From an uncultured Halocynthiibacter sp. (GTDB lineage Bacteria; Pseudomonadota; Alphaproteobacteria; Rhodobacterales; Rhodobacteraceae): a DNA stretch of 64,000 nucleotides. This document shows positions 24,525 through 35,194 of this stretch, in pieces (within the stretch, counting starts at the first letter, position 1; each line of letters begins with the position of its first letter). The DNA is taken from NCBI GenBank assembly GCA_947503035.1, contig CANNCD010000001.1, positions 186,001-250,000 on the forward strand, written 5' to 3'. Made by a program: the position numbers and the translations under genes. A model generated the notes under the pieces. It ran no database searches. It had not been told where the DNA came from and worked only from the letters and a program-made list of their open reading frames with translations.

Positions 24525-25919
24525 ATGATCCCTGTCGTCGGATATGAGGGCGCGTCAGTCGCCGTTTTGGGGCTTGGCCGATCTGGTCTGGCGACAGCAC
24601 ATGCCTTGCGCGCCGGTGGGGCGACCCCCATCGTGTGGGACGACAACGCCGATGCGCGCGCCCGCGCAGAAGAGGCCGAATTCACCGTGCGTGATCTGAC
24701 CAAACAGGGCGTTTGGGAGGACATCGCGGGGCTGATTGTGTCCCCTGGTATTCCGCATCTGTACCCAACCCCGAACAAGGTCGTCGCCGCAGCCATGGAC
24801 GCCGGTATCCCCGTCGACAATGACATCGGCCTGTTTTTCCGAAGCTACGCGACCCACGAATGGGGTGATTTCGAAACCATGCCGCGTATCGTTGCGGTGA
24901 CGGGGTCAAACGGGAAATCGACGACATCTGCCCTGATCAACCACGTGTTGGAACACGTTAAACGCCCTTGCCAATTGGCCGGCAACATTGGCCGCGGGGT
25001 TCTTGATATTGATCCCGCGATTGATGGCGAAGTTGTCGTTCTTGAGCTGTCGTCTTATCAAACCGAACTCGCGCGGTCATTGACGCCCGATATCGCGGTA
25101 TTCACCAACCTGTCGCCCGATCACCTTGATCGTCACGCGGGTGTTGGGGGCTATTTCGCGGCCAAACGTCGTCTGTTTGCCGAGGGCGGACCGGACCGCG
25201 CCATCGTCGGCATTGACGAACCCGAGGGCCAATATATGGCGAACCAGCTGGTCAACCACGCCTCTGATGATCGTCTGATCCGTATCTCGGTTGATCGCAA
25301 ATTGACCGCCGCCGGTTGGAATGTTTTCGCCCGCAAAGGGTTCCTGTCCGAATACCGCAAGGGCCGTCAGGCGGGGTCGATTGACCTGCGTGCGATCAAG
25401 GGTCTTCCGGGGTCACATAACCACCAAAACGCCTGTGCCGCCTATGCCGCCTGTCGCAGTCTTGGCATTGCGCCCCGCGTGATCGAGGCCGCGTTCCACA
25501 CATTCGCCGGTCTGCCACACCGTAGCCAAGTGATCGCCGAGATCGACGGTGTCACCTATGTGAACGACAGCAAGGCGACGAACGTCGACAGCGCCGCCAA
25601 GGCATTGCAGGCGTTTTCCGACATCCGTTGGATTTGTGGCGGCCTTCAAAAAGAGGGTGGACTCGAGAAATTGTTGCCCTATGTTGCGTCGCTCAAGAAG
25701 GCCTATGTGATTGGCCGCGAGGCAGCGCAGTTTGCGCTTGAACTTGGGGATGTGGACCACGTGATCTGCACCACCATGGAAGAGGCCGTAAAGGCCGCCC
25801 GCGCCGATGCCAAGGCAGGTGAAACCGTGTTGCTGGCCCCCGCCGCCGCGAGCTTTGACCAATACGACAGTTTTGAAAAGCGCGGCGATGATTTCATCGC
25901 TTGCGTCACTGGCGAATAG
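24525..25919 (+). CDS. murD: MurD, D-glutamate ligase
   Basis: Adds D-glutamate to UDP-MurNAc-L-Ala. 464 residues: N-terminal Rossmann-like domain ([15 protein letters not shown]), ATP site [16 protein letters not shown] near 122, ELSSYQTE, and [15 protein letters not shown]-type [15 protein letters not shown]. Starts on the base after the mraY stop. The normal next gene is ftsW, but purC intervenes here. Confidence 0.96.
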   Translation: MIPVVGYEGASVAVLGLGRSGLATAHALRAGGATPIVWDDNADARARAEEAEFTVRDLTKQGVWEDIAGLIVSPGIPHLYPTPNKVVAAAMDAGIPVDNDIGLFFRSYATHEWGDFETMPRIVAVTGSNGKSTTSALINHVLEHVKRPCQLAGNIGRGVLDIDPAIDGEVVVLELSSYQTELARSLTPDIAVFTNLSPDHLDRHAGVGGYFAAKRRLFAEGGPDRAIVGIDEPEGQYMANQLVNHASDDRLIRISVDRKLTAAGWNVFARKGFLSEYRKGRQAGSIDLRAIKGLPGSHNHQNACAAYAACRSLGIAPRVIEAAFHTFAGLPHRSQVIAEIDGVTYVNDSKATNVDSAAKALQAFSDIRWICGGLQKEGGLEKLLPYVASLKKAYVIGREAAQFALELGDVDHVICTTMEEAVKAARADAKAGETVLLAPAAASFDQYDSFEKRGDDFIACVTGE

Positions 25920-25976
25920 GCCACCCCAATGATCCGCGTCCACCCGTTTGGGCGCATCAAAACTGGAGACAGAGAC

Positions 25977-26945
25977 ATGACCGAGCAAACCCATAACTGT
26001 CTAACCGACGCCGAATTTCCGGAGCTGCCGAATTTTGTGCGGGGCAAGGTGCGCGACGCCTATATCCTGCCGAACCGCCAACGTTTGCTGATCTCGACGG
26101 ATCGCCAATCGGCCTTTGACCAGATTTTGACCGCGGTGCCGCACAAGGGGCAGGTACTGACCCAAGTCGCGCGGTACTGGTTCGATGCCACCGCCGATAT
26201 TTGTCCGAACCAAGTGATTTCTTACCCTGATCCCAACGTGGTTCTGGTCAAGGATCTTCAGATGCTTCCGGTCGAAGTCGTCGTGCGCGGCTATCTGACG
26301 GGGTCCACGAACACAAGCATCTGGCCCATGTACGAACGCGGCGAGCGCGAGATTTACGGCCACACATTTGCCGATGGTTACGCGAAAAACGCCAAGCTGC
26401 CGCAGAACATCATCACCCCAACGACGAAACCTGCCGATGGTGGCCACGACGCCCCCATCACCGAGGCCGAGATCATCGCGACCCAGTTGGTGACCACCGC
26501 CCAGTGGGAAGACATCTCGAAAAAGGCGCTTGCGCTGTTTGCTCGTGGTCAGGAAATCGCCGCCGAAAAGGGGCTCATTTTGGTTGATACCAAATACGAA
26601 TTTGGCGTTGATGAAAACGGTGTGGTGACCATCGCCGATGAAATCCACACGCCTGACTCGAGCCGCTATTGGATCAAAGACACCTATCAGGCGCGCATCG
26701 ACGCGGGGCTTGAACCCGAAAGCCTTGATAAAGAATTCTTGCGTCTTTGGGTTGCGGGGCAATGTGACCCGTACAACGAACCGATCCCCGAAATTCCCGC
26801 CGACACCGTGAAGGTGTTCAGCGATAAATACATCGCCCTTTTTGAAAAGGCGACGGGTCTGACGTTTGAAAAAACCGATGCATCCGTCCCCGTCCGCGAC
26901 CGCATCCGCGCCGCATTGGCCACGGAATTCCCTGAATATTTCTAA
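25977..26945 (+). CDS. purC: SAICAR synthase inserted in the dcw cluster
   Basis: Joins aspartate to CAIR to give SAICAR in purine synthesis. 322 residues: start FVRGKVRDAYIL, STDRQSAFDQIL, EVVVRGYLTGS, LVDTKYEFGV, IADEIHTPDSSRYW and FLRLWVAGQ are SAICAR synthetase landmarks. This is the long (yeast Ade1-like, ~300-residue) form rather than the ~240-residue PurC typical of many bacteria. The ATG at 25977 has GGAG about 10 bases ahead; the frame is open to 25929. Unlike its neighbours it does not overlap the next gene and has a strong terminator (26955-26985), which interrupts the dcw cluster. Confidence 0.94.
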   Translation: MTEQTHNCLTDAEFPELPNFVRGKVRDAYILPNRQRLLISTDRQSAFDQILTAVPHKGQVLTQVARYWFDATADICPNQVISYPDPNVVLVKDLQMLPVEVVVRGYLTGSTNTSIWPMYERGEREIYGHTFADGYAKNAKLPQNIITPTTKPADGGHDAPITEAEIIATQLVTTAQWEDISKKALALFARGQEIAAEKGLILVDTKYEFGVDENGVVTIADEIHTPDSSRYWIKDTYQARIDAGLEPESLDKEFLRLWVAGQCDPYNEPIPEIPADTVKVFSDKYIALFEKATGLTFEKTDASVPVRDRIRAALATEFPEYF

Positions 26946-26954
26946 ATCTTGATC

Positions 26955-26985
26955 GGGCCTCTTTGTTATCGAAGGGGCCCTTTTT
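26955..26985 (+). terminator. Terminator after purC, inside the dcw cluster
   Basis: A 9-base stem (26955-26963 with 26972-26980, one G-T pair), an 8-base loop, and TTTTT. It separates mraZ-purC from ftsW-ftsZ. Confidence 0.92.
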
Positions 26986-27021
26986 CTGTAGCACTCGGCA
27001 AAATTGCGCGGGTTCAAACGA

Positions 27022-27056
27022 GACTCTAGCGCTTTCAAACAAACTGCGCTAGAATC
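27022..27056. promoter_or_regulatory. Inverted repeat flanked by GANTC sites before ftsW
   Basis: TCTAGCGC (27025-27032) and GCGCTAGA (27046-27053) form a perfect 8-base inverted repeat. GACTC (27022-27026) and GAATC (27052-27056), both CcrM methylation sequences, sit at its outer ends. The ftsW promoter must be in this 128-base gap. Confidence 0.5.
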
Positions 27057-27113
27057 GTCGGAACAGATCCGAAAAATCGGACGTTTGAGGCAGTAAACGA
27101 GTAGGCAGTACCC

Positions 27114-28280
27114 ATGACAGAGATGGTTTATGGAACGATTCCCGTAACAAAAGGGGAGCCCGTTCTTCCACGTTGGTGGCGGACATTGGACAAATGGACG
27201 TTCACATGTGTGTTCCTGTTGTTTGGGGTCGGCATGTTGCTCGGCCTTGCTGCGTCGCCGCCCTTGGCGGAAAAGAACGGCTATGGCTCGTTCTACTATG
27301 TTCAAAAACAAGCGATTTTCGGCACGGCGTCGATGATGATCATGATCATGATGTCGATGATGTCGCCCACCACGATCCGCCGTTTGGGCGTGATCGGGTT
27401 CACCTGTGCGTTTATTGGTTTGCTGATGCTTCCGGCCTTTGGGACCAACTTTGGCAAGGGCGCCGTGCGTTGGTTCAGCCTTGGGTTTGGTTCGATCCAG
27501 CCCGTTGAATTCGCCAAGCCCGGTTTCGTCATTCTCTCCGCGTGGCTTATGGCTGCGAGCCAAGAGATCAACGGCCCGCCCGGTAAAATGATGTCATTCG
27601 CCGCCGCTGTGATCGTGGCGTTTATCCTTGCGATGCAGCCCGATTTTGGTCAGGCCTGTCTTATCCTGTTTGGCTGGGGTGTGATGTATTTTGTGGCCGG
27701 CGCGCCGTTCACGTTGCTGGTGTCTATGGCCGGTGCGGTGGTTGCCGCGGGAACGGTTGCCTATAATTCATCCGAACACTTTGCCCGTCGCATCGACGGT
27801 TTCCTCAGCTCGGACATCGAACCGAATTCCCAAATGGATTTCGCCACCACAGCCATCCGCGAAGGCGGGATTTTCGGCGTGGGTGTCGGCGAAGGCGAGG
27901 TCAAGTGGTCGCTGCCGGATGCGCATACCGATTTCATTATCGCCGTTGCCGCCGAGGAATACGGCCTTGTTCTGGTCTGTGCGATCCTTCTTCTTTATAT
28001 GACGATCACCGTGCGTAGCCTGCTGCGTCTGATCCGTGAACGCGACACGTTTATCCGTCTCGCGGGCACCGGTCTGGCCTGTATGTTTGGCATTCAGGCC
28101 TTCATCAACATGGGTGTTGCGGTGCGTTTGTTGCCTGCCAAGGGCATGACCCTTCCGTTTGTTTCCTATGGCGGATCATCGATCTTGGCGCTTGGTATTG
28201 GAATGGGCATGTTGCTCGCGTTGACCCGCACCCGTCCGCAGGGCGAACTTAGCGACCACTTTACGCCACGAGGGCGATAA
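27114..28280 (+). CDS. ftsW: FtsW, septal peptidoglycan polymerase
   Basis: SEDS-family glycosyltransferase that polymerises lipid II at the septum together with FtsI. 388 residues, about ten helices. Landmarks are [28 protein letters not shown]-type [29 protein letters not shown], and the C-terminal [19 protein letters not shown]. The third helix holds an unusual Met-rich stretch ([12 protein letters not shown], about 72-83). It starts after its own promoter region; murG follows with one base between. Confidence 0.96.
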   Translation: MTEMVYGTIPVTKGEPVLPRWWRTLDKWTFTCVFLLFGVGMLLGLAASPPLAEKNGYGSFYYVQKQAIFGTASMMIMIMMSMMSPTTIRRLGVIGFTCAFIGLLMLPAFGTNFGKGAVRWFSLGFGSIQPVEFAKPGFVILSAWLMAASQEINGPPGKMMSFAAAVIVAFILAMQPDFGQACLILFGWGVMYFVAGAPFTLLVSMAGAVVAAGTVAYNSSEHFARRIDGFLSSDIEPNSQMDFATTAIREGGIFGVGVGEGEVKWSLPDAHTDFIIAVAAEEYGLVLVCAILLLYMTITVRSLLRLIRERDTFIRLAGTGLACMFGIQAFINMGVAVRLLPAKGMTLPFVSYGGSSILALGIGMGMLLALTRTRPQGELSDHFTPRGR

Positions 28281-28281
28281 C

Positions 28282-29388
28282 ATGACGAAAAAACCTCTTT
28301 TGATTATTGCCGCTGGTGGCACGGGTGGGCACATGTTCCCCGCCCAAGCCTTGGCCGAGGCGATGCTGCGCAAGGGTTGGCGGGTAAAACTGTCGACTGA
28401 TGCGCGCGGCGCGCGGTACACGGGTGGCTTTCCACATGTGGTTGAGATCGAGGAGCTATCTTCGGCAACCTTTGCCCGTGGTGGCAAATTGGCGAAACTG
28501 ATTGTGCCGTTTAAGGTTCTCGCGGGGATCATCTCCGCGACGGTGAAAATGATGCGCGACCGTCCGGCGGTTGTTGTGGGCTTTGGCGGCTATCCGTCGA
28601 TCCCTGCGATTGCCGCGGCGACGGTGCTGCGCAAACCCCGCGCGATCCATGAACAAAACGGCGTGCTGGGGCGTGTGAATAAACTGTTCGCGAAACGCGT
28701 GCATACGATCGCCTGTGGCACGTGGCCGACGACGTTGCCTGATGGTGTGGATGGTGTGCATACCGGCAACCCCGTGCGCGGCACGATTTTGGAACGGGCG
28801 GCGGCACCCTATATCGCACCCGGGGATTACCCCATGTCGATCCTTGTGATGGGCGGCTCGCAGGGCGCGCGCATTCTGTCGGATGAGGTCCCCGCCGCCA
28901 TCGCCAAACTCCCCGAACATATCCGCCGCAATGTCCGCGTGTCTCATCAGGCCCGCATTGAGGACATGCCCCGCGTTCAAACATATTACGCCGAACAAGG
29001 CATCGACGCCGAGGTCCAGCCGTTCTTTAACGATGTGCCAAACCGGATGTCCGAGGCCCAGCTGGTCATAAGCCGGTCTGGCGCTTCATCGGTTGCGGAT
29101 ATTTCGATCATTGGTCGTCCCAGCATCCTGATCCCCTTTGCCGCCGCGACGGGGGATCACCAGACCGCCAATGCGCGCGGCCTTGTGGATGCGCATGCGG
29201 CGATCCTTATTCCTGAATCTGCCCTTGCATCTGACACGTTGTCGGCGCACATAGCGTCCGTTCTGGAAAACCCAACCGGCGCGACGCAAATGGCCGCCGC
29301 CGCCGTATCCGTGGGCAAACCCGACGCCACAGTTGAATTGGTAACCATAGTAGAAGATTTGGCCAGCGCGGCCACAAGAGGCAAATAA
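28282..29388 (+). CDS. murG: MurG, lipid II synthase
   Basis: Transfers GlcNAc to lipid I at the inner face of the membrane. 368 residues, GT-B fold. Landmarks are [17 protein letters not shown] (8-24), [33 protein letters not shown], and [12 protein letters not shown] with [14 protein letters not shown]. Sits one base after ftsW and one base before murC. Confidence 0.97.
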   Translation: MTKKPLLIIAAGGTGGHMFPAQALAEAMLRKGWRVKLSTDARGARYTGGFPHVVEIEELSSATFARGGKLAKLIVPFKVLAGIISATVKMMRDRPAVVVGFGGYPSIPAIAAATVLRKPRAIHEQNGVLGRVNKLFAKRVHTIACGTWPTTLPDGVDGVHTGNPVRGTILERAAAPYIAPGDYPMSILVMGGSQGARILSDEVPAAIAKLPEHIRRNVRVSHQARIEDMPRVQTYYAEQGIDAEVQPFFNDVPNRMSEAQLVISRSGASSVADISIIGRPSILIPFAAATGDHQTANARGLVDAHAAILIPESALASDTLSAHIASVLENPTGATQMAAAAVSVGKPDATVELVTIVEDLASAATRGK

Positions 29389-29389
29389 C

Positions 29390-30787
29390 ATGAACGCAGC
29401 GACCAAACTCCCCACCGAAATGGGCCCCATCCATATTGTTGGCATCGGTGGCATTGGCATGTCTGGCATTGCCGAAGTGTTGTTGAACCACGGCTATACC
29501 GTGCAGGGGTCGGATTTGAAGGCGTCGAAAATCACCGACCGTCTGGTGACATTGGGCGCGACAGTGTTCGAAGGCCAGCGCCCGTCGAATTTGGACAATG
29601 CCGCCGTTGTTGTGATTTCATCCGCCATCAAACCGGGGAATGCGGAGCTGGACGAGGCGCGCCTACGTGGTTTGCCCGTCGTGCGCCGCGCCGAAATGTT
29701 GGCAGAACTGATGCGCATGAAATCCAACATTGCCGTTGCGGGCACCCACGGGAAAACCACGACAACGACCATGGTTGCGACGTTGCTTGATCACGGCAAG
29801 ATCGACCCGACCGTGATCAACGGCGGCATTATTCACGCATACGGCTCCAACGCCCGCATGGGCGAGGGCGAATGGATGGTCGTCGAGGCCGATGAGAGCG
29901 ACGGCACCTTTAACCGTCTGCCCGCGACCATTGCGATTGTCACAAATATCGATCCCGAACACATGGAACACTGGGGCGATTTCGATACGCTGCGCCAAGG
30001 TTTCCTTGATTTCGTGTCCAACATTCCGTTCTACGGCCTTGCGGTCTGTTGCACCGACCACCCCGAGGTTCAGGCGCTTGTGGGTAAAATCACCGACCGT
30101 CGCGTGACGACATTTGGGTTTAACGCGCAGGCCGATGTGCGCGCGATCAACCTGACCTATAAGGCGGGCGTGGCGCATTTCGACATCGCGCTTCAGGGCG
30201 AAGATAAGGTGATCGAGGGCTGTACCCTGCCGATGCCCGGGGATCACAACGTGTCGAACGCATTGTCCGCCGTCGCCGTTGCGCGTCATTTGGGCATGAA
30301 GATCGACGAAATCCGCGAAGCGCTTGCCGCGTTTGGCGGCGTGAACCGTCGTTTCACCAAGGTCGGCGAAGTGAACGGTGTCGCGATTATTGATGACTAT
30401 GGCCACCACCCCGTGGAAATCGCCGCGGTGCTTAAGGCCGCGCGCCAATCCACCGAAGGCCGCGTGATCGCCGTGCACCAACCGCACCGGTTCTCGCGTT
30501 TGCATTCGCTGTTTGATGATTTCTGTAGCTGTTTCAACGACGCCGATGTCGTTGGTATCTCCGAAGTGTTCAGCGCCGGTGAGGACGTCATCGAGGGCGC
30601 AACCCACAAAGATCTGGTCGCCGGCATGATCCGCCATGGTCACCGCCACGCGCGCGTGGTCGAAAGCGAAGATGATCTCGAACGTCTGGTGCGTGAACAG
30701 GCGAAACCAGGGGATATGGTTGTCTGTCTTGGCGCCGGTACGATTTCCACATGGGCCAACCGTTTGCCAGAAAGATTGTCAAAATGA
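29390..30787 (+). CDS. murC: MurC, UDP-MurNAc-L-alanine ligase
   Basis: First amino acid addition in the pentapeptide. 465 residues: Rossmann start [20 protein letters not shown] site [17 protein letters not shown] (about 115-130), [11 protein letters not shown], and [14 protein letters not shown]. Its stop overlaps the DUF2484 start (ATGA). Confidence 0.97.
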   Translation: MNAATKLPTEMGPIHIVGIGGIGMSGIAEVLLNHGYTVQGSDLKASKITDRLVTLGATVFEGQRPSNLDNAAVVVISSAIKPGNAELDEARLRGLPVVRRAEMLAELMRMKSNIAVAGTHGKTTTTTMVATLLDHGKIDPTVINGGIIHAYGSNARMGEGEWMVVEADESDGTFNRLPATIAIVTNIDPEHMEHWGDFDTLRQGFLDFVSNIPFYGLAVCCTDHPEVQALVGKITDRRVTTFGFNAQADVRAINLTYKAGVAHFDIALQGEDKVIEGCTLPMPGDHNVSNALSAVAVARHLGMKIDEIREALAAFGGVNRRFTKVGEVNGVAIIDDYGHHPVEIAAVLKAARQSTEGRVIAVHQPHRFSRLHSLFDDFCSCFNDADVVGISEVFSAGEDVIEGATHKDLVAGMIRHGHRHARVVESEDDLERLVREQAKPGDMVVCLGAGTISTWANRLPERLSK

Positions 30788-31041
30788 GCCTGTCTTTGAT
30801 CATGGCCTGTTGCTGGGCGATTGCGGCGAACCTGATCGCGTTTTTGCCGACCAAGGATAACCACTGGACGTGGGGGTATATCCTGATCGCGATTGGTGTG
30901 CCGATCGTTGGGTTTGTGACCTATCAAAATGGGCCCTTGATCGGGTTCATCTGTTTGCTGGCGGGGATGTCGATCCTGCGCTGGCCAGTGATTTATTTCG
31001 GCCGTTGGCTGCGTAAGACAATCGTCGGAGACAAGAAATGA
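30784..31041 (+). CDS. DUF2484 small membrane protein
   Basis: 85 residues with two or three hydrophobic segments (about 1-20, 28-46, 48-70) and a basic C-terminus RKTIVGDKK. It is coupled at both ends by ATGA overlaps, with murC before it and murB after it. DUF2484 genes occur at this position in Rhodobacterales dcw clusters; the function is unknown, but its placement suggests a role in envelope growth. The start is the ATG of the overlap, not an upstream ATG in the same frame. Confidence 0.85.
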   Translation: MSLSLIMACCWAIAANLIAFLPTKDNHWTWGYILIAIGVPIVGFVTYQNGPLIGFICLLAGMSILRWPVIYFGRWLRKTIVGDKK

Positions 31042-31958
31042 CCTATCCCACTGTGCGCGGCACCTTGACCGAAAACCGCGACCTTGCGGGGCTGACGTGG
31101 TTGCGCGTGGGTGGCCCTGCGCGGGCGTTGTTCCAACCGGCGGATCACGATGATCTGGCGGATTTCTTGCGCGATTTGCCCGCCGATATACCGGTATTTC
31201 CGATGGGCGTTGGCAGCAATCTGATTGTGCGGGACGGTGGGCTTGATGCCGTTGTTGTGCGCATGGGGCGCGGGTTCAACGGGATCGAAATCGACGGGAC
31301 ACGTGTGACCGCCGGTGTCGCAGCCCTTGATGCGCATGTGGCGCGCAAGGCGGCAGATGCAGGCGTTGATTTGACGTTTCTGCGTACGATCCCCGGTGCC
31401 ATTGGCGGCGCGGTGCGGATGAACGCGGGCTGTTACGGCAGCTATGTCGCGGATCATTTCGTGTCGGCGCGCGCCATCACGCGGGCAGGGGAGATCGTGA
31501 GCCTGACAGCGGATGATTTGAATTTCCAGTATCGCCAAACCGATTTGCCGGACGGTTGGGTCATCATCGAGGTCACGTTTGAGGGCACCGAGGGCGACGC
31601 GTCCGCGCTTCATGCCAAGATGGAAGACCAGATTGCGCGTCGCGATGCCAGCCAACCCACCAAGGATCGCACGGCGGGAAGCACGTTCCGCAATCCGGCC
31701 GGTTTTTCATCCACCGGCAAGGCGGACGACGTTCATGACCTGAAGGCGTGGAAGGTAATCGACGACGCAGGCATGCGCGGAGCCACCATCGGCGGGGCGC
31801 AAATGTCGCCCATGCATTCCAATTTTCTGGTCAATACCGGTGACGCCACCGCGGCCGATTTGGAAAATCTCGGCGAAGAGGTACGAAAAAAGGTTTTCTT
31901 GCACAGCGGAATAGAGCTAGAGTGGGAAATTATGCGGGTCGGCAAAGCGGAAACATAA
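31038..31958 (+). CDS. murB: MurB, UDP-enolpyruvyl-GlcNAc reductase
   Basis: FAD- and NADPH-dependent reductase making UDP-MurNAc. 306 residues: [47 protein letters not shown] (FAD site), YRQTDLPD, and [10 protein letters not shown] carrying the catalytic Ser. ATGA overlap with the DUF2484 gene. A 97-base gap follows before ddl, with two small hairpins. Confidence 0.97.
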   Translation: MTYPTVRGTLTENRDLAGLTWLRVGGPARALFQPADHDDLADFLRDLPADIPVFPMGVGSNLIVRDGGLDAVVVRMGRGFNGIEIDGTRVTAGVAALDAHVARKAADAGVDLTFLRTIPGAIGGAVRMNAGCYGSYVADHFVSARAITRAGEIVSLTADDLNFQYRQTDLPDGWVIIEVTFEGTEGDASALHAKMEDQIARRDASQPTKDRTAGSTFRNPAGFSSTGKADDVHDLKAWKVIDDAGMRGATIGGAQMSPMHSNFLVNTGDATAADLENLGEEVRKKVFLHSGIELEWEIMRVGKAET

Positions 31959-31999
31959 TTCGCGCCCTCACGCAGACGACGAACGAGTAAGAATAACAA

Positions 32000-32034
32000 G
32001 GGCAAAAGCCCGAAATCCGGACCAAACTTGGTCC
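32000..32034 (+). other. Two small hairpins between murB and ddl
   Basis: GGGC-AAAA-GCCC at 32000-32011, then GGACCAA / TTGGTCC at 32019-32034, 22 bases before the ddl start. There is no T-run, so these are not obvious terminators. Confidence 0.5.
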
Positions 32035-32055
32035 AATGTAATGAGGCACTAGGGT

Positions 32056-32970
32056 ATGTCGAGCAGGACACCCCGAACAGTGGCGGTATTGATGGGAGGG
32101 CCAAGCGCAGAGCGCGAGGTATCCTTGGCATCTGGTAAAGAATGCGCAGCCGCCCTGCGGGAAGAAGGATTCAATGTGATTGAGCTGGACGCGGGTCCAG
32201 ACCTTGCGGCGCGCCTCGGCGAGATCGCCCCTGATGTGGTGTTTAACGCGCTGCACGGCCCATACGGTGAGGACGGCGTGGTGCAGGGCATTCTTGAATG
32301 GTCCGGCATCCCGTACACCCATTCCGGCGTTTTGGCATCGGCCACCGCCATGCACAAAATCCGCAGCAAAGAAGTGTTCGCAGGGGCCGGTCTGCCGACC
32401 TGCCATAGCATTGTTGCGTCATCGGACGAGGTACGCGCGCGCCACGTGATGGAGCCGCCCTATGTGGTGAAACCGTTTAACGAAGGATCGAGCGTCGGCA
32501 TCTATATCGTCCATGAATCCGCCAACGGCCCACCCCAATTGTCCGACGATATGCCCGACATGGTCATGGTCGAAACCTATGCCAAGGGGCGTGAATTGAC
32601 GACCGCCGTTCTGGGCGACAGGGCCCTGTCTGTCACCGATATCATCGTCGATGGCTGGTATGATTACGCCGCGAAATATGAGGTCGGCGGGTCAACCCAT
32701 GTCGTGCCTGCGGATATCCCGCAGGACGTGTTCGACGCCTGTTTAGATTACGCGAAACGTGCCCATGATGCGTTGGGATGTCGCGGGTTGTCGCGCACCG
32801 ATTTCCGTTGGGACGAGGACCGCGGCGTCGATGGGTTGATCATTCTTGAGGTCAACACCCAGCCGGGTATGACCGCCACCTCATTGGCCCCCGAACAGGC
32901 CGCGGCCTGTGGCATGTCGTTCCCGAAACTGTGCCGCTGGTTGGTGGAGGACGCATCATGTCAGAGATGA
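32056..32970 (+). CDS. ddl: D-alanine-D-alanine ligase
   Basis: ATP-grasp enzyme making D-Ala-D-Ala for MurF. 304 residues: VAVLMGGPSAEREVSLASG at the start, NALHGPYGEDGVVQG, YVVKPFNEGSSVG, and DFRWDEDRGVDGLIILEVNTQPGMT in the C-terminal part (motifs split by short gaps). The end overlaps ftsQ by 13 bases. Confidence 0.96.
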   Translation: MSSRTPRTVAVLMGGPSAEREVSLASGKECAAALREEGFNVIELDAGPDLAARLGEIAPDVVFNALHGPYGEDGVVQGILEWSGIPYTHSGVLASATAMHKIRSKEVFAGAGLPTCHSIVASSDEVRARHVMEPPYVVKPFNEGSSVGIYIVHESANGPPQLSDDMPDMVMVETYAKGRELTTAVLGDRALSVTDIIVDGWYDYAAKYEVGGSTHVVPADIPQDVFDACLDYAKRAHDALGCRGLSRTDFRWDEDRGVDGLIILEVNTQPGMTATSLAPEQAAACGMSFPKLCRWLVEDASCQR

Positions 32971-33863
32971 CGGCGCAGCGCCCGAAACTTGGCGGTATTC
33001 GCCGCGTCGAAAAACGTGATCCCGCGCCAAGCCGCGCGTCCTATCGGATGCAGCGCTTGATGCTGACGCCTTTGTTCCGCGCGACGCTTCGTGTGGGCCT
33101 TCCTGCGTTTCTGATCGTCGCCACGGCTGGTGTGTATTTCGGAAGCGCCGAACGCCGCGAGGCCGCCGTGATGTGGGTCTCCGAACAACGTCACGCGGTT
33201 GAAACCCGTCCTGAATTCATGGTGGGCCTGATGTCCATCGAGGGGGCCTCAGACGAGGTCGCCACCGATATCCGCGAGATCATCCCCGTTGATTTCCCCG
33301 TAAGCCAGTTTGATCTCGATCTCCCTGGAATGCGCACGTCAATCCTTGAACTCGATGCCGTTGCCGATGTGTCCCTGCGCATTCACGCCGGCACGCTTCT
33401 TATGGATATCGAGGAACGTCTGCCCTCCGTTGTCTGGCGCGGCATGAACGGTGTTGAATTGCTTGATCTGAATGGCAACCGCGTGGCCGGTGTGCCCGCA
33501 CGGGCCAGCCGCCCTGATCTGCCGCTTATTGCGGGGGTAGGGGCCGAACGCGAGGTCCCCGAGGCCCTGTCCATTCTCGCCGAGGCGCATCCGCTTCGCG
33601 ACGATATCCTTGGGCTTGTTCGCATCGGTGAACGCCGTTGGGATCTGGTTTTGACCGGCGACAAACGGATTATGCTACCCGAGGATAACCCTGTGGCGGC
33701 CCTATCGCGGGTGATCGTTTTGGATCAAACCCGTGAACTTTTATCGCGTGATATCGCGCGTATCGACATGAGACTTAACCAACGCCCGACGCTGCGCATG
33801 AACGACGCAGCCCGCGAGGAAATGAGGCGTATCAAAGCTATTGAACTTGGAGCAGATCAATGA
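32958..33863 (+). CDS. ftsQ: FtsQ, division protein with POTRA domain
   Basis: Bitopic protein linking FtsL/FtsB with the divisome. 301 residues: a basic cytoplasmic tail, one membrane helix (about 44-62, VGLPAFLIVATAGVYFG), a POTRA-like segment (about 75-150), then the beta domain with ISVRIHAG-like VSLRIHAGTLLMDIEERLP. The start at 32958 has GGAGG 7 bases ahead, inside ddl. It ends with an ATGA overlap to ftsA. Confidence 0.92.
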   Translation: MSEMTAQRPKLGGIRRVEKRDPAPSRASYRMQRLMLTPLFRATLRVGLPAFLIVATAGVYFGSAERREAAVMWVSEQRHAVETRPEFMVGLMSIEGASDEVATDIREIIPVDFPVSQFDLDLPGMRTSILELDAVADVSLRIHAGTLLMDIEERLPSVVWRGMNGVELLDLNGNRVAGVPARASRPDLPLIAGVGAEREVPEALSILAEAHPLRDDILGLVRIGERRWDLVLTGDKRIMLPEDNPVAALSRVIVLDQTRELLSRDIARIDMRLNQRPTLRMNDAAREEMRRIKAIELGADQ

Positions 33864-35194
33864 AGGACCTTTATCGCAGCCAACGTGCCATGCGTAATAT
33901 GCGCCAAGCCGCCATCGAGCGCGGCGTTGTTGCCGTTCTTGATGTAGGGTCGACAAAGATCGCCTGTTTGGTTCTGCGATTTGATGGTCCCGATCACACG
34001 GCGGCCAACGATGGGCTGGGCGGTATGGCCGGTCAATCCGCGTTTCGCGTGATCGGTGCTGCGACGACGCGGTCACGCGGTGTGCGTTTTGGTGAAATTG
34101 ACGCGATGCAGGAAACCGAACGTGCCATCCGCACGGCGGTGCAGACGGCGCAAAAGATGGCGAATGTCCGTGTCGACCACGTGATTGCGACGCTGTCTGG
34201 TGCGCGCCCACGGTCCTATGGGCTTGATGGTTCGGTTGAATTGAACGACAGCATCGTGCGCGAACAGGACGTGGCACAGGTCCTTGCGGCCTGTGATGTG
34301 CCTGATTTCGGCGAAAACCGCGAGGTGCTTCATGCGCATCCGGTGAACTTTGCGCTGGATAACCGTTCTGGTCTGGGCGATCCACGTGGGCAGATGGGGA
34401 CGCAATTGTCCGCCGATATGCACGTGTTGACCGTTGAGGCAAACGTTGTTCAAAACCTTCTCTACTGTATCAAACGTTGCGATCTTGAGGTCGCGGGCAT
34501 CGCCAACGCGGCCTATGCGTCGGGTGTGTCCAGTCTGGTTGAGGACGAACAAGAACTGGGTGCGGCTTGTATTGATCTTGGCGGCGGCTCTACGGGTCTG
34601 TCGATCTTTATGAAGAAACACATGATTTATGCGGACACTGTGCGCCTTGGTGGCGATCACGTCACCAGCGACATTTCCAAGGGGCTTCAGGTCCCATTGA
34701 CCATGGCCGAAAAGATCAAAGCCCGTCACGGCGGCGTTGTCGCCACCGGTATTGATGACCGCGACATGATCGAAGTGGGCGGGGACACTGGCGACTGGGA
34801 ACGCGACCGTCGCACCGTCAGCCGCGCCGAAGTCATCGGCATTATGCGTCCGCGGGTCGAAGAAATTCTTGAAGAAGTGCGTGGCCGACTGGACGCGGCT
34901 GGATTTGACCATTTACCCAGCCAGCAGATTGTTCTAACAGGCGGCGGAAGCCAAATTCCGGGTCTTGATGGTCTTGCGACCAAGATCCTCGGGCAACGCG
35001 TGCGTCTTGGACGTCCGATGCGTGTTCAGGGTCTGCCGCAGGCCGCGACGGGGCCGGCATTTGCGTCATCGGTTGGGCTGTGTCTCTATGCGGCGCACCC
35101 CCAGGATGAGTGGTGGGATTTCGAAATTCCCGCCGAACGCTATCCAGCACGCAGCCTAAAACGGGCGGTGAAATGGTTCCGCGAGAATTGGTAA
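33860..35194 (+). CDS. ftsA: FtsA, actin-like divisome anchor
   Basis: ATP-binding protein that tethers FtsZ to the membrane. 444 residues: phosphate-1 motif VLDVGSTKIACLVL near 28, the 1C domain with DHVIATLSGARPRS, phosphate-2 AACIDLGGGSTGLSIF, and adenosine motif VLTGGGSQIPG. The C-terminus SLKRAVKWFRENW is an amphipathic membrane-targeting helix. A 236-base gap with its own control signals separates it from ftsZ. Confidence 0.96.
   Translation: MKDLYRSQRAMRNMRQAAIERGVVAVLDVGSTKIACLVLRFDGPDHTAANDGLGGMAGQSAFRVIGAATTRSRGVRFGEIDAMQETERAIRTAVQTAQKMANVRVDHVIATLSGARPRSYGLDGSVELNDSIVREQDVAQVLAACDVPDFGENREVLHAHPVNFALDNRSGLGDPRGQMGTQLSADMHVLTVEANVVQNLLYCIKRCDLEVAGIANAAYASGVSSLVEDEQELGAACIDLGGGSTGLSIFMKKHMIYADTVRLGGDHVTSDISKGLQVPLTMAEKIKARHGGVVATGIDDRDMIEVGGDTGDWERDRRTVSRAEVIGIMRPRVEEILEEVRGRLDAAGFDHLPSQQIVLTGGGSQIPGLDGLATKILGQRVRLGRPMRVQGLPQAATGPAFASSVGLCLYAAHPQDEWWDFEIPAERYPARSLKRAVKWFRENW

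Noticed and set aside
26001-27563. 520-codon minus-strand frame
   Set aside because: Runs through purC, its terminator and the start of ftsW in antisense; no recognisable domain.
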